Of a DNA stretch of 64,000 nucleotides, positions 24,819 through 33,945 are shown in pieces. The stretch is from assembly GCF_024199925.1 (NCBI RefSeq), contig NZ_JANADR010000002.1, positions 248,001-312,000 of the forward strand, read 5' to 3'. The position numbers and the translations under genes were made by a program. The notes beneath the pieces were generated by a model. That model saw only the letters and a program-made list of their open reading frames with translations. It had not been told where the DNA came from and did not search any database. Numbering within the stretch: the stretch's first letter is position 1; each line of letters begins with the position of its first letter. This DNA comes from Bradyrhizobium sp. CCGUVB1N3 (GTDB taxonomy: Bacteria > Pseudomonadota > Alphaproteobacteria > Rhizobiales > Xanthobacteraceae).

Positions 24819-24954
24819 TCCGAAAGACCTTTCCTTTCAACTTGCGCGAAGCGTCCGAAGGAAAGCCGGGCTGAGCGCAAAGCGCGACCCGGGTAATTAA
24901 CGGGGTCGGCGAAGCCGACGCTTTGGAAGATCATCCCGCCGTTCCGAAGGAGCG

Positions 24955-24990
24955 GTCTAAGGGCGCAGTAATACGTCGCTGACGCGACGT
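24955..24990. other. oriT: Origin of transfer (oriT), Ti/IncQ type
   Basis: It lies between the divergent traC and traA. On the minus strand ACTGCGCCCTTA matches the nick region of Ti and IncQ-type origins (TGCGCCCTT). Next to it ACGTCGC-TGAC-GCGACGT (24973-24990) is a perfect inverted repeat where accessory proteins bind. A GTCGGC-GAA-GCCGAC hairpin is at 24905-24919. Confidence 0.82.
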
Positions 24991-25065
24991 CCTGCTTCTC
25001 GCCCCGAATTGGGGGGCCGATCCCGTCGAACGGCATGTTCACTTGTCCGAAGGATCGCTCCAGTC

Positions 25066-28000
25066 GTGGCTATCACGCATTTCACGCCCCAGCTCATCGG
25101 ACGCGGCGATGGCCGCAGCGCCGTGCTGGCCGCCGCCTACCGGCATTGCGCAAAAATGGCGTTCGAGGCCGAGGGCCGTACCGTCGACTATTCGGGCAAG
25201 CGCGGGATGGTTCACGAGGAATTCCTGGTGCCAGCCGACGCGCCCGCCTGGCTCCGGACCATGATCGCCGATCGCTCTGTCGCCGGTGCCTCGGAGGCCT
25301 TCTGGAATAAGGTCGAGGCCTTCGAGAAGCGGGCGGATGCCCAGTTCGCCAAGGAGTTCATCGTCGCACTGCCGGTCGAGTTGACACCTGAGCAGAACAT
25401 CGCGCTGATGCGCCAGTTCGTGGTCGAGCAAGTGCTGTCGCGCGGGCAAGTCGCGGACTGGGTCTATCACGACGAGCCCGGCAATCCGCATGTCCACCTG
25501 ATGACGACGTTGCGGCCTCTCAGCGGACGGATTCGGGCCAAAGCGGGTCGCGGTCATCGGTGAAGATGGCCAGCCGCTGCGCATGCAATCCGGCAAGATC
25601 GCCTATCGGCTTTGGGCCGGGGACAAGCAGGAGTTCCTCGCGCAGCGCAACGGTTGGCTCGACCTGCAGAACCAGCATCTGGCTCTGAACGGTCATGAGA
25701 TTCGGGTCGATGGGCGCTCCTACGCCGAGCGCGGCATCGACGTCGCGCCGATGCCCCATATCGGCGTTGCGGCCAAGGCCATCCAGCGCCGGGCACAGCG
25801 CGAGGGGCGCGATCCCGACCTCGAACGGCTGCGCGTGTTTGAGGAGAGCCGGGCCGAGACGCTAAGACGAATCCAGCGCCGTCCGGAGATCGTGCTCGAC
25901 CTGATCTCGCGGGAAAAGAGCGTGTTCGATGAGCGGGATGTCGGCAAGCTCCTGCATCGCTATGTCGACGATGCCGGAACGTTTCAGCACTTGATGGCGC
26001 GGGTGCTGCAAAGCCCCGATGCGCTGCGGCTGGAAGGCGAACAGATCGATTTCGCCACGGGCGCGCGGGCGCCGGCAAAATATACGACACGCGAGCTGAT
26101 CCGGCTCGAATCCGAGATGGCGCGGCGGGCGGTCCACCTCTCTGGCAGCACGGCTTTTGCCGTGAAGGCACAGGTGGTCGCGGCCGTGTCATCGCGAAAC
26201 GCCAACCTCTCGGCCGAGCAGCGCACGGCCATCGCGCATCTTGGGTCCGGGCCGCGGATCGCGGCGGTTGTTGGTCGCGCGGGGGCGGGCAAGACCACGA
26301 TGATGCGGGCTGCGCGGCAGATGTGGGAGGCCGCCGGTTATCGCGTCGTCGGCGGCGCCTTGGCGGGAAAGGCGGCCGAGGGATTGGAGAAGGAGGCGGG
26401 CATCCAATCCCGCACGCTGGCCTCCTGGGAGTTGCACTGGAAAAGCGGTCGGGACGGCCTCGATGATCGAACGGTTTTTGTCCTGGACGAGGCTGGCATG
26501 GTCGCCTCGCGCCAGATGGCGCTGTTCGTCGAAACAGCATCTAAGGCGGGAGCGAAGCTCGTCCTGGTCGGCGATCCCGAGCAGCTGCAGCCGATCGAAG
26601 CGGGGGCGGCGTTTCGCGCAATCGTCGAGCGCGTCGGCTATGCCGAGCTCGAAACGATCTATCGCCAGCGCCAGCAATGGATGCGCGAGGCATCGCTCGA
26701 TCTTGCCCGTGGCCGCACGGCGCAGGCCCTGTCCGCCTATCGCCATCATGGACGTCTGTTCGGCTCGGAGTTGAAGGCGCAGGCGATCGACAGTCTCATC
26801 GCCGATTGGAACCGCGACTACGATCCGTCCAAGTCGACCTTGATCCTGGCGCATCTGCGCCGCGACGTCCGCGCGCTGAACGACATGGCGCGGGCCAAGC
26901 TCGTCGCGCGCGGTCTGGTCGAAGACGGATATGGCTTCCGAACCGAGGACGGCGAGCGCCGGTTTGCGCCTGGCGACCAGATCGTCTTCCTGAAGAACGA
27001 GGGCTCGCTCGGCGTCAAGAACGGCATGATCGGCAAGGTCGTGGAAGCCGGGCCAGCGCGCCTGGTCGCCGAGATCGGTGAGGGCGAGGGCCGCTGCCGC
27101 GTCGAGGTCGATCAGCGCTTCTATCGCAATATCGACCACGGCTACGCGACGACCGTGCATAAGGCGCAAGGAGCGACGGTCGACCGGGTCAAGGTGCTGG
27201 CAACGCTGTCCCTGGACAAGCACCTGACCTATGTCGCGCTGACTCGGCATCGTGAGGATGTGGCGCTCTATTACGGCCGGCGTTCGTTCCAGAAGGCCGG
27301 TGGCCTGATCCCGATCCTGTCGCAGCGCCGAGGGAAGGAGACCACCCTCGATTACGAACGCGGCGCTCTCTATCGCGATGCGCTGCGCTTCGCCGCGAAC
27401 CGCGGACTGCATATCGTCAGGGTGGCGCGCACGCTGGTGAACGACCGCCTGCGCTGGACGGTTCGCCAGAAGCAGCGCCTCGCCGACGTGGCGCGTCGGC
27501 TGCGTGCGCTCGGCCAAAAACTCGGCATCGTCGATGTCCGTCAACCCATCATTAGCACCGCATACAGGGAGGCGAAGCCCATGGTCGCCGGCGTGACGAC
27601 CTTCCCCAAATCCCTCATCGACACCGTCGAGGACAGGATCCTCGCCGATCCCGCCATCAAGAAGCAGTGGGAGGACGTCTCCACTCGCTTTCGCCTCGTC
27701 TTTGCCGATCCCGAGCGAGCGTTCCGCGCGACGAACTTCGACGCCATGCTGAAGGATGCCACTGCTGCAACCTCGACGATCGGCCGTCTCGCCACAAACC
27801 CGGAATCCCTTGGAGCGCTGCGCGGGAAGGTCGGCCTGCTGGCGCGCAAGGCCGATAAACGGGAGCGTCAGCGCGCCGAGGCCAATGTGCCCGCGCTCAA
27901 GCGCGAGATCGAGCGTTACTTACGCCTTCGCGCCCAGGCTGAGCACAAGCATGAGACTGAGGAACGCGCGATCCGGCACCGCGTCGCCATCGAGATCCCC

Positions 28001-28372
28001 GCTCTGTCGCGCGATGCCCGCCGCGTGCTTGAGCGCGTGCGCGACGCCATCGACCGGAACGACCTGCCGAGCGCGCTCGAATTCGCACTGGCGGACCGGA
28101 TGGTGAAAGCCGAGATCGACGGGTTCAACAAAGCCATCGCAGAGCGCTTTGGCGATCGCACGTTCCTGCCGAACGCCGCTAAAGAGCCGAACGGGCAGGC
28201 CTTCGAGAAGGTGGCGGCCGGCATGGATTCGGTGCGGCGCGCGCAGCTGAAAGAAGCCTGGCCAACCATGCGCGCAGCACAGCAGCTCGCAAGCGGCGAG
28301 CGCACCGCGCAGGCCCTCAAGCAGGCTGAGACGGAGCGTCTAGCCCAACGCCAGGGACAGACCCTGAAATGA
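25066..28372 (+). pseudogene. traA: TraA relaxase-helicase, frameshifted
   Basis: GTG 25066 (VAITHFTPQLIGRGDG, GAAGGA upstream) starts a MobQ-type relaxase domain with the metal motif HDEPGNPHVHLMTTLRPL. At about 25523 the frame breaks: CTCAGCG is followed by GACGGATTCGGGCC, which reads DGFGPKRVAVIGEDGQ only in the next frame. A two-base loss best explains it. Continuing from about 25525 the product has YRLWAGDKQEFLAQRNGWLD, Walker A VVGRAGAGKTTMM, DEAGMVASRQM and HGYATTVHKAQGATVDRV helicase motifs, to 28372. Normal TraA is about 1100 residues. As read, relaxase and helicase are uncoupled; a sequencing error is possible. Confidence 0.88.
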
Positions 28373-28902
28373 CTGTTCGGCGTTTCCCGCTCGTGATCCT
28401 GTTGGCTGGCGCCGGCCTCGTCATCGCCGTGGCAGGCGCCGGCTGGTGCGCCGGACTGCGCGTCAACATGACGCCGAGTTATCCGCGCGGCCTGTGGCGG
28501 ATTGAGATGCTGGATCGTGAGGCCGCTGCCGGCGATCTCGTCTTCGTCTGTCCACCGCATACGGCCGAGTTCGAACGCGCCTTCGACCGCGGCTACATCC
28601 GGCGCGGACTGTGCGCCGGGGGCTTAAGCCCGCTCATCAAGACCGTCGTCGCCATCGGCGGCCAACAGGTCAATGTGGCCAATCGGGTCTCGATCGACGG
28701 CCGTCCGCTCCCTGATTCCGAGGTCCGGCATGCCGATGCCGCCCGCCGTCCTCTCACACCGTTTGCCGGCGGCGTCGTTCCCGCCGGCGAGCTCTATCTC
28801 CACTCCGATTTCGCAGGCTCCTATGATTCCCACTACTTCGGCCCGATCCCGTCATCGGGCGTTCTCGGCCTTGCCCGGCCGGTCTTCACCTTTGGACCAT
28901 AA
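28369..28902 (+). CDS. traF: TraF conjugal pilin-processing protease
   Basis: 177 residues, an S26 signal-peptidase-like protein that matures and cyclises the TrbC pilin in Ti/RP4-type systems. There is one N-terminal membrane helix (LVILLAGAGLVIAVAGAG), catalytic Ser in MTPSYPRGLWRIE and Lys in PLIKTVVAIGGQQV. The start overlaps the traA stop by ATGA. It appears intact. Confidence 0.92.
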   Translation: MTVRRFPLVILLAGAGLVIAVAGAGWCAGLRVNMTPSYPRGLWRIEMLDREAAAGDLVFVCPPHTAEFERAFDRGYIRRGLCAGGLSPLIKTVVAIGGQQVNVANRVSIDGRPLPDSEVRHADAARRPLTPFAGGVVPAGELYLHSDFAGSYDSHYFGPIPSSGVLGLARPVFTFGP

Positions 28903-30053
28903 TTCCTGGCGGGGCGCGGCGATGGCCGCGGCCGCGGTCGGGGCTGTCGCCTGGTGCGGTCACGCGCTCACCCTGCCGCTTGCCTGCGCGTTTCCGACGT
29001 TGTGGGCGTTCGCGCCCTCACGGTCGATCTCAGCGGCAGTGAGCGCAGCCTATTTCCTGGCGGCATCGCGCGGGCTTCCGCAAGGAGCGGTCAATTTTTA
29101 CGGCACCGATTTCGGCGTCGGCATCGCCTTGTGGATCGGCGCCGCGGCCGCCTTCGTCCTTGTCCACACCGTGCTGTGGCAGAGACGGCCGGGATGGGAG
29201 AGGGCGCTTCGGTTCGCCTTTGCTGCGATCCTGATGAGCGTGCCGCCCTTTGGCATCGTCGGATGGGCGCAGCCGATCACTGCGGCCGGAGTTTTGTTGC
29301 CGGGATGGGGATGGTGGGGAGTGGCGGCGACCGCAGCCGTCCTGCTCACCATGACGACCGGCAAGTGGCCCATCGCGGGAATCGTCGCGGCCGCCTTGTG
29401 GACCTGGTCGGCCGCGCACTGGACCGCGCCGTCGCAACCAGACGGATGGGCTGGTCTCGAGACCAAGCTTGGCAGCGCGCTCGGCCGAAGTCCCGATCTC
29501 GATCAATCCCGCCTCCTTCTCCAGCGCGTGCGCGAAGCGGGCGCGGCCGGTGCGCGCGTTGTCGTGCTTCCCGAGAGTGCGGCCGGGCTGTGGACCCCGA
29601 CCACGAGCGGCGTCTGGATGGAGGGCCTTCGCGGCTCCGACATTACGGTGATCGTTGGCGCGGCGATCGTCGATCGCGCAGGCTACGACAACGCTATGAT
29701 GGAGATCAGCGCCGGTCGCACGCGCCGGCTCTATGGCGAACGCATGCCGGTCCCGGTCTCGATGTGGCAGCCCTGGCTCGCATGGACGGGGCAGGGCGCA
29801 GGCGCCAGCGCCAGCTTCTTTGTCAATCCCGTCGTCGAGTCCGCCGGCCGCCGCATCGCGCCCTTGATCTGTTACGAGCAACTGCTCGTCTGGCCCGTCC
29901 TGCAGTCGACGCTCCACTCGCCCGACGTGCTTGTCGCGATCGGCAACGATTGGTGAGACCGCCGGAACCAACGTCCTCGTCATTCAACGCGCCAGCACAC
30001 AAGCCTGGGCGCGCCTGTTCGCTCTGCCGCTCGTGCGTTCGTTCAACACCTGA
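28892..30053 (+). pseudogene. traB: TraB, frameshifted near the 3' end
   Basis: TTG 28892 or ATG 28922 begins a protein with about six N-terminal membrane helices and a C-terminal nitrilase-fold domain (VVLPESAAGLW, then ICYEQLLVWP with the Cys), like apolipoprotein N-acyltransferases. TraB is needed for efficient Ti conjugation. The frame stops at GNDW (TGGTGA, 29954). Removing one A restores TAGTNVLVIQRASTQAWARL then FALPLVRSFNT and a stop at 30051-30053. So a single-base insertion removes the last 33 or so residues. Confidence 0.85.
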
Positions 30054-30064
30054 AGGGGATTATC

Positions 30065-30646
30065 ATGATCGATGCCGCCACTATTCATCAATGCGCCGAT
30101 CCAACTCTGAAGCCTGCGATCGTCGAAAGATTCATCCGCGCGGTCGGGGCACCCGAACCGCTCGCGGTCACCGTCCGGACCAAAAACCGCGTCATCCTGG
30201 TGAGGCCGCCCAAGACCGCAGATGATGCCATGGAGCTGGTCCGCGTCGGCGTCACTCAATATCCCGCCGGGCTCGGTATCACCGATGTCTCGGCGCTCAC
30301 CTCCGATCTGATCGACACCTGCGCCAATATCAGGATGGGCACCGCGCTGTTCGGCAAGGTCTATCGCATCGTCACGAAATGGTATGGCGCTGAGGTCGAC
30401 GAGGCCTTCGGCGATGCGATCGCGGCCTGGAAGACTGGCTATTTCGATGGGAAGTATGTCTTCGATGAGCCCGATCCTGGCAGTCTGCCAGCCCAGCCCC
30501 CGGAAGCCGGCGACAAGTCCGCGGACGAGGTGAGGCCTGCGAGCGGACCGGACGAGGGGACCCAGCTGGACAGGGAGCAGATTGATCCGAACAAGGCGGG
30601 CATCAGGATCGATCTGACCGGCGTTGGCGTAGGCAAGCCGAAATAG
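30065..30646 (+). CDS. traH: TraH conjugal transfer protein
   Basis: 193 residues with AAGGGGAT before ATG 30065. MIDAATIHQCADPTLKPAIV and AVTVRTKNRVILVRPP match Ti-type TraH, last gene of traAFBH. Its exact role is not known. It has a proline- and charge-rich C-terminus. The stretch 30647-31055 downstream, where Ti plasmids often carry traM and traR, holds no gene I recognise. Confidence 0.85.
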   Translation: MIDAATIHQCADPTLKPAIVERFIRAVGAPEPLAVTVRTKNRVILVRPPKTADDAMELVRVGVTQYPAGLGITDVSALTSDLIDTCANIRMGTALFGKVYRIVTKWYGAEVDEAFGDAIAAWKTGYFDGKYVFDEPDPGSLPAQPPEAGDKSADEVRPASGPDEGTQLDREQIDPNKAGIRIDLTGVGVGKPK

Positions 30647-31055
30647 GCCTTTGCGCATTGCAACGGCCTCGGGCTGGAAAGCCAAGTGGATAGGCGGCAG
30701 CGTTACGCCGTAGGCCGTCAACTCCTAATGCTGATCTGGAGCGATGCGATCTGGCTTGTGCGGGGCGCGGGGTCTCCGCTCTGAGGGGCTATCGCATTTC
30801 CTCGACATCGAGCAGCAGGAGTTGGACGTCACCAACCACCGGCGCGCTCCCTTTATGTTGCCAGGCTCTTGGCCGCTCAGACCATACCAACTTGGTCGAG
30901 AGCTATCGCCGAAAGTTGGTGACGGCGGGAATCGGGAAGGCGGCATATCGTGGGGGTGCTTGACGTCTCCACTTCTCCACCGAAGGAGCGATATGCCGTG
31001 TCCAAGGGCATGCCTATCCTTATCGCCATCCTTACGACTATCCTTTGACATGGTG

Positions 31056-31149
31056 AGAGCTGGCCCCGGTTGTTTGGACAGCGCCCCGCGAAAATTAAGT
31101 GGATTCCTGCCGGGTTATGCTGAAGGCGGGGCTTTACGATTTTGCTGTG
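31056..31149 (-). mobile_element. Inverted 94-bp right end of an IS3 copy
   Basis: AGAGCTGGCCCCGG through GATTTTGCTGTG is the reverse complement of the right end of the IS3 elements at 31150, 39842 and 42856. The next IS3 copy begins immediately after it at GTG. An IS3 therefore inserted near the end of another, oppositely oriented copy, most of which was later lost. Confidence 0.85.
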
Positions 31150-31237
31150 AGAGCTGGCTCCGCAAATTCGGACAGTAGCTTGAGTGGATTTTCTGCCTGA
31201 GAGCGGCGAGGCTTCTTGCCGCGAATCAGGAGCGAAG

Positions 31238-31543
31238 ATGACGAAGAGGAGTCGCCGGACGCATTCTCCGGCATTCAAGGCAAAGGTGGCTTTGGCGGCC
31301 GTGAAGGGGGAGAAGACGTTGGCCGAGCTGGCGCAATTGTTTGATGTCCATCCGAACCAGATCACGACCTGGAAGACCCAACTCCTGGAAGGCGCCGCCG
31401 GAGTGTTTGGGCAGGACAACGGACCGGCCGAGGCGCCGGTCGATTTGAAGGCGTTACATGCCAAGATCGGCGAGCTTGCGTTGGAGAACGATTTTTTGTC
31501 CGGCGCGCTCACCAAGGCGGGCCTGCTGAGCGCAAAGCGATGA
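31238..31543 (+). CDS. IS3 OrfA (copy 1)
   Basis: 101 residues from ATG 31238 (AGGAGCGAAG upstream). RSRRTHSPAFKAKVALAAVK and HPNQITTWKTQLL form the helix-turn-helix, followed by a leucine-rich dimer region. It overlaps orfB by 4 bp; the OrfAB fusion transposase is normally made by programmed frameshifting at this overlap. Confidence 0.92.
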   Translation: MTKRSRRTHSPAFKAKVALAAVKGEKTLAELAQLFDVHPNQITTWKTQLLEGAAGVFGQDNGPAEAPVDLKALHAKIGELALENDFLSGALTKAGLLSAKR

Positions 31544-32367
31544 TCGACCGCGACCATGATCTGTCTGTCGTGCGCCAGGCGAAGGTCCTGAACCTTGCCC
31601 GCAGTACGGTTTACTATGAACCTCGGCCGGTTTCGGCCGAGGACCTTGTCTTGATGCGCCGGCTCGATGAGCTGCACCTCGATTATCCCTTCGCAGGGGC
31701 GCGCATGCTGCGATCGCTGTTGCAGCGTGAGGGCATGCAGATTGGCCGCCGCCACGTCGCGACGCTGATGAAGCGCATGGGGATCGAGGCGATCTATCGC
31801 CGTCCGAACACGAGCAAGCCCGCACCGGGCCACAAGATCTACCCGTACCTATTGCGCGGATTGAAGATCGAGCGGCCGAACCAGGTCTGGGCAATGGACA
31901 TCAGCTACATTCCGATGCGACGTGGATTCGTCTACCTCGCGGCGGTCGTCGATGTGTTCAGCCGACGGGTGTTGGTCCATCGCGTATCGATCACGATGGA
32001 GACGATATTCTGCGTCGAAGCGCTCCAGGAGGCGTTGGCGAAGCACGGCAGGCCCGAGATCTTCAACACGGATCAGGGTAGCCAGTTCACCAGCCTCGAC
32101 TTCACCGGCGTGCTGCTGGACGCGAACATCGCCATCAGCATGGACGGCAAGGGTGCCTGGCGCGACAACGTGTTCGTCGAGCGGCTGTGGCGCACTGTCA
32201 AATACGAGGAAGTCTATCTGCGTGCTTACGACAGCGTGCTCGAGGCGCGAGCATCGATTTCCAAATATCTGGCGTTCTACAACCGAGGACGTCCTCACTC
32301 GAGCCTTGACGAACGCACGCCCGACGAGGCTTACTTCGGCGCGCAAACGATGGTGACGGCCGCATGA
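31540..32367 (+). CDS. IS3 OrfB transposase (copy 1)
   Basis: 275 residues with an rve integrase core. DDE residues are in VWAMDISYIPM, FNTDQGSQFT and the Glu of AWRDNVFVERLWRTVKYEEV. The N-terminal HTH_21 region has YPFAGARMLRSLLQREG. Identical to copies 2 and 3 as far as I can see. Intact. Confidence 0.93.
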   Translation: MIDRDHDLSVVRQAKVLNLARSTVYYEPRPVSAEDLVLMRRLDELHLDYPFAGARMLRSLLQREGMQIGRRHVATLMKRMGIEAIYRRPNTSKPAPGHKIYPYLLRGLKIERPNQVWAMDISYIPMRRGFVYLAAVVDVFSRRVLVHRVSITMETIFCVEALQEALAKHGRPEIFNTDQGSQFTSLDFTGVLLDANIAISMDGKGAWRDNVFVERLWRTVKYEEVYLRAYDSVLEARASISKYLAFYNRGRPHSSLDERTPDEAYFGAQTMVTAA

Positions 32368-32517
32368 TCGTCGCCAACGATTTTGCTGCGGCTCTGGTCG
32401 GGCTTACGCCCTCCCGACGCCACAGCAAAATCGTAAAGCCCCGCCTTCAGCATAACCCGGCAGGAATCCACTTAATTTTCGCGGGGCGCTGTCCAAACAA
32501 CCGGGGCCAGCTCTGTC

Positions 32518-32745
32518 AGCGAGGCAGGCACGTCAACAACGACTGGATCGCCAGCGAGCCACGACATCAGAGAAGCGAGACTGGAAGATCAAAGGTGATG
32601 GGTTTGTGAGTGATTTAACCGAACGCGCTGAGATTTATAAAGGCAAAGAGTGGCCTTTTCAAGCAACTAGGGAGCCGTTCTTTCTTACTGGGCCCCCCTC
32701 TGTATTCGACAGGGACTTGATGGTTTTTCCCAGAAAGCCAACGGT
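32518..32745 (-). promoter_or_regulatory. Orphan gene B-type promoter with a clear TATA box
   Basis: The first 12 or so codons of a gene B-like start (MSWLAGDPVVV, reverse complement of 32535-32569) survive next to IS3. Upstream DNA matches the gene B promoter block. The minus strand reads TATAAAT at 32633-32639 (in CTTTATAAATCTCAGC), then CACTCACAAACCCATCACC, then ATG about 70 bp later. This is the best-preserved TATA box of the four copies. The coding region was removed at the IS3 junction. Confidence 0.6.
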
Positions 32746-32788
32746 TTTTGATATCACCCCGCAGTGAAGACGAAATGACGAGAGCGAC

Positions 32789-32813
32789 GTTTACATCACA
32801 ATATATCCTGCCG
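32789..32813 (-). repeat. T-DNA border-like repeat 4 (full consensus)
   Basis: On the minus strand it reads CGGCAGGATATAT, TGTGAT, GTAAAC. As I recall the nopaline left border (TGGCAGGATATAT, TGTGGT, GTAAAC), it differs at only two of 25 positions. GGC triplets precede it. GTCGCTCTCGTCATTTCG follows on the inner side, a flank also seen near the decayed borders. Beyond it lies the virD2 remnant. Confidence 0.9.
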
Positions 32814-32850
32814 CCGCCGCCGCCGCCGACGGGCGCCCCGCCTGCCCATC

Positions 32851-33608
32851 ATCGTCTCTATCATTTCCGTTTGGCCTATTGCGGGTTCGAGAGAGCTGGC
32901 TCAGTCCACTTCATCAGCTTCACGCCAGGCACCAATCAAGAGGCCGCTTATGCAGCAGGGCGCGGGTGGGCGGCCAAGATGTTCGGCTCAGGATTTGGGG
33001 GCGGTCAGTATAACTATCTTACCGCTTTCTATACGGATCGCGGCCATCCTCACCTTCATGTGGTCGTCAATCGTCGTGAACTCCTGGGACGAGCGCGGCT
33101 GAAGATATCCCGTCGCCACCCGCACTTGAACTATAAGGCCCTGCGCACTGAGATGGCTGAGATCTCACGGCAGCATGGCATCATGCTAGACGCGAGCTCG
33201 CGAGCGGAGCGCGGCGCTCACCGAGCGGCCGATGACCTTTGCCGAATACCGCCGGTGTGAGCGAGGGGAGAATTTGCTGGTGCACTCAAATATGGTTGTC
33301 GAAGGTGGAAGTACCGTTTGTTGACATTCGGCGATCAAAGCGGTTCAAATGGACCGGTCGCACCGCAGGTCGAGCCTCCTCAGCATACGTCTGTGTTGGG
33401 TACAAAGCAAACCAAAGCCGTGGCGCCCCATCGGGGGCCTCCAGAAGACATGGTCATGCGGTGGGAGGCTATCGGCCGTCGCCGACAGGAGGAGCAGGAT
33501 AACTCAAAGCGAGACGAGCAGCACGGAGAGCAGCAATCGACTCTTCCGTACGTCAATGACGGAGAAAGGAACGAAAGTAAACGCGCAAGAGACGGTCGCA
33601 GCCGATGA
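32851..33608 (+). pseudogene. virD2: VirD2 relaxase remnant
   Basis: From about 32915 the sequence matches Agrobacterium VirD2 strongly: TPGTNQEAAYAAGRGWAAKM, GGGQYNYLTAFYTDRGHPHL, HVVVNRRELLGRARLKISRR. HPHLH is the metal-binding relaxase motif. The first 85 or so residues, including the catalytic Tyr that nicks the border, are replaced by border and GGC-repeat sequence. An extra base near 33215 shifts the frame: TERPMTFAEYRR follows in the next frame. A later frame (33318-33608) ends in basic ESKRARDGRSR, resembling the VirD2 C-terminal nuclear signal. Not functional. Confidence 0.85.
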
Positions 33609-33945
33609 GATAGATAGCAAGGGACAAGTCACGACGAATAAGGGCTCATGGAGGACGCCAGCTCCACCGCCCCTGGGGCGAGCGGCGAACAACGCGGCCC
33701 CGCGCGCGAATCCAATACATCACCAGCAATGGACGTGCACAGGCTCCTTTGCGACGAACCATTCCCGGGTAACGATCAAACAGCAGGGGCGACCCATCAC
33801 ATGTAAGGCAGAACTCGTGCGGACGCGAAGCGCCGTGCGGGTAATGCATCAACTTGATGGAGCTGAAGCCTCTATATGTAGACGGTCGATTCCATGAAGC
33901 CGATTACATGATGTGATGCTGCCCAAAACGATAAGGGACAGATAA

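Larger units (their letters stand above)
31150..32514 (+). mobile_element. IS3-family element, copy 1 (1365 bp)
   Basis: Ends are AGAGCTGGCTCCGC at left and GGGGCCAGCTCT at right, the same boundaries as copy 2. Flanking triplets are GTG at left and GTC at right, so no matching duplication remains. The right flank is a truncated gene B-type cassette, so this copy sits at a deletion or recombination junction. Confidence 0.9.

Noticed and set aside
26189..27544. 451-residue open frame antisense to traA
   Set aside because: Shadow of the high-GC helicase region; the sense strand carries clear TraA motifs.
30744..31055. Possible traM or traR downstream of traH
   Set aside because: Position fits Ti plasmids, but no frame shows LuxR or TraM features.
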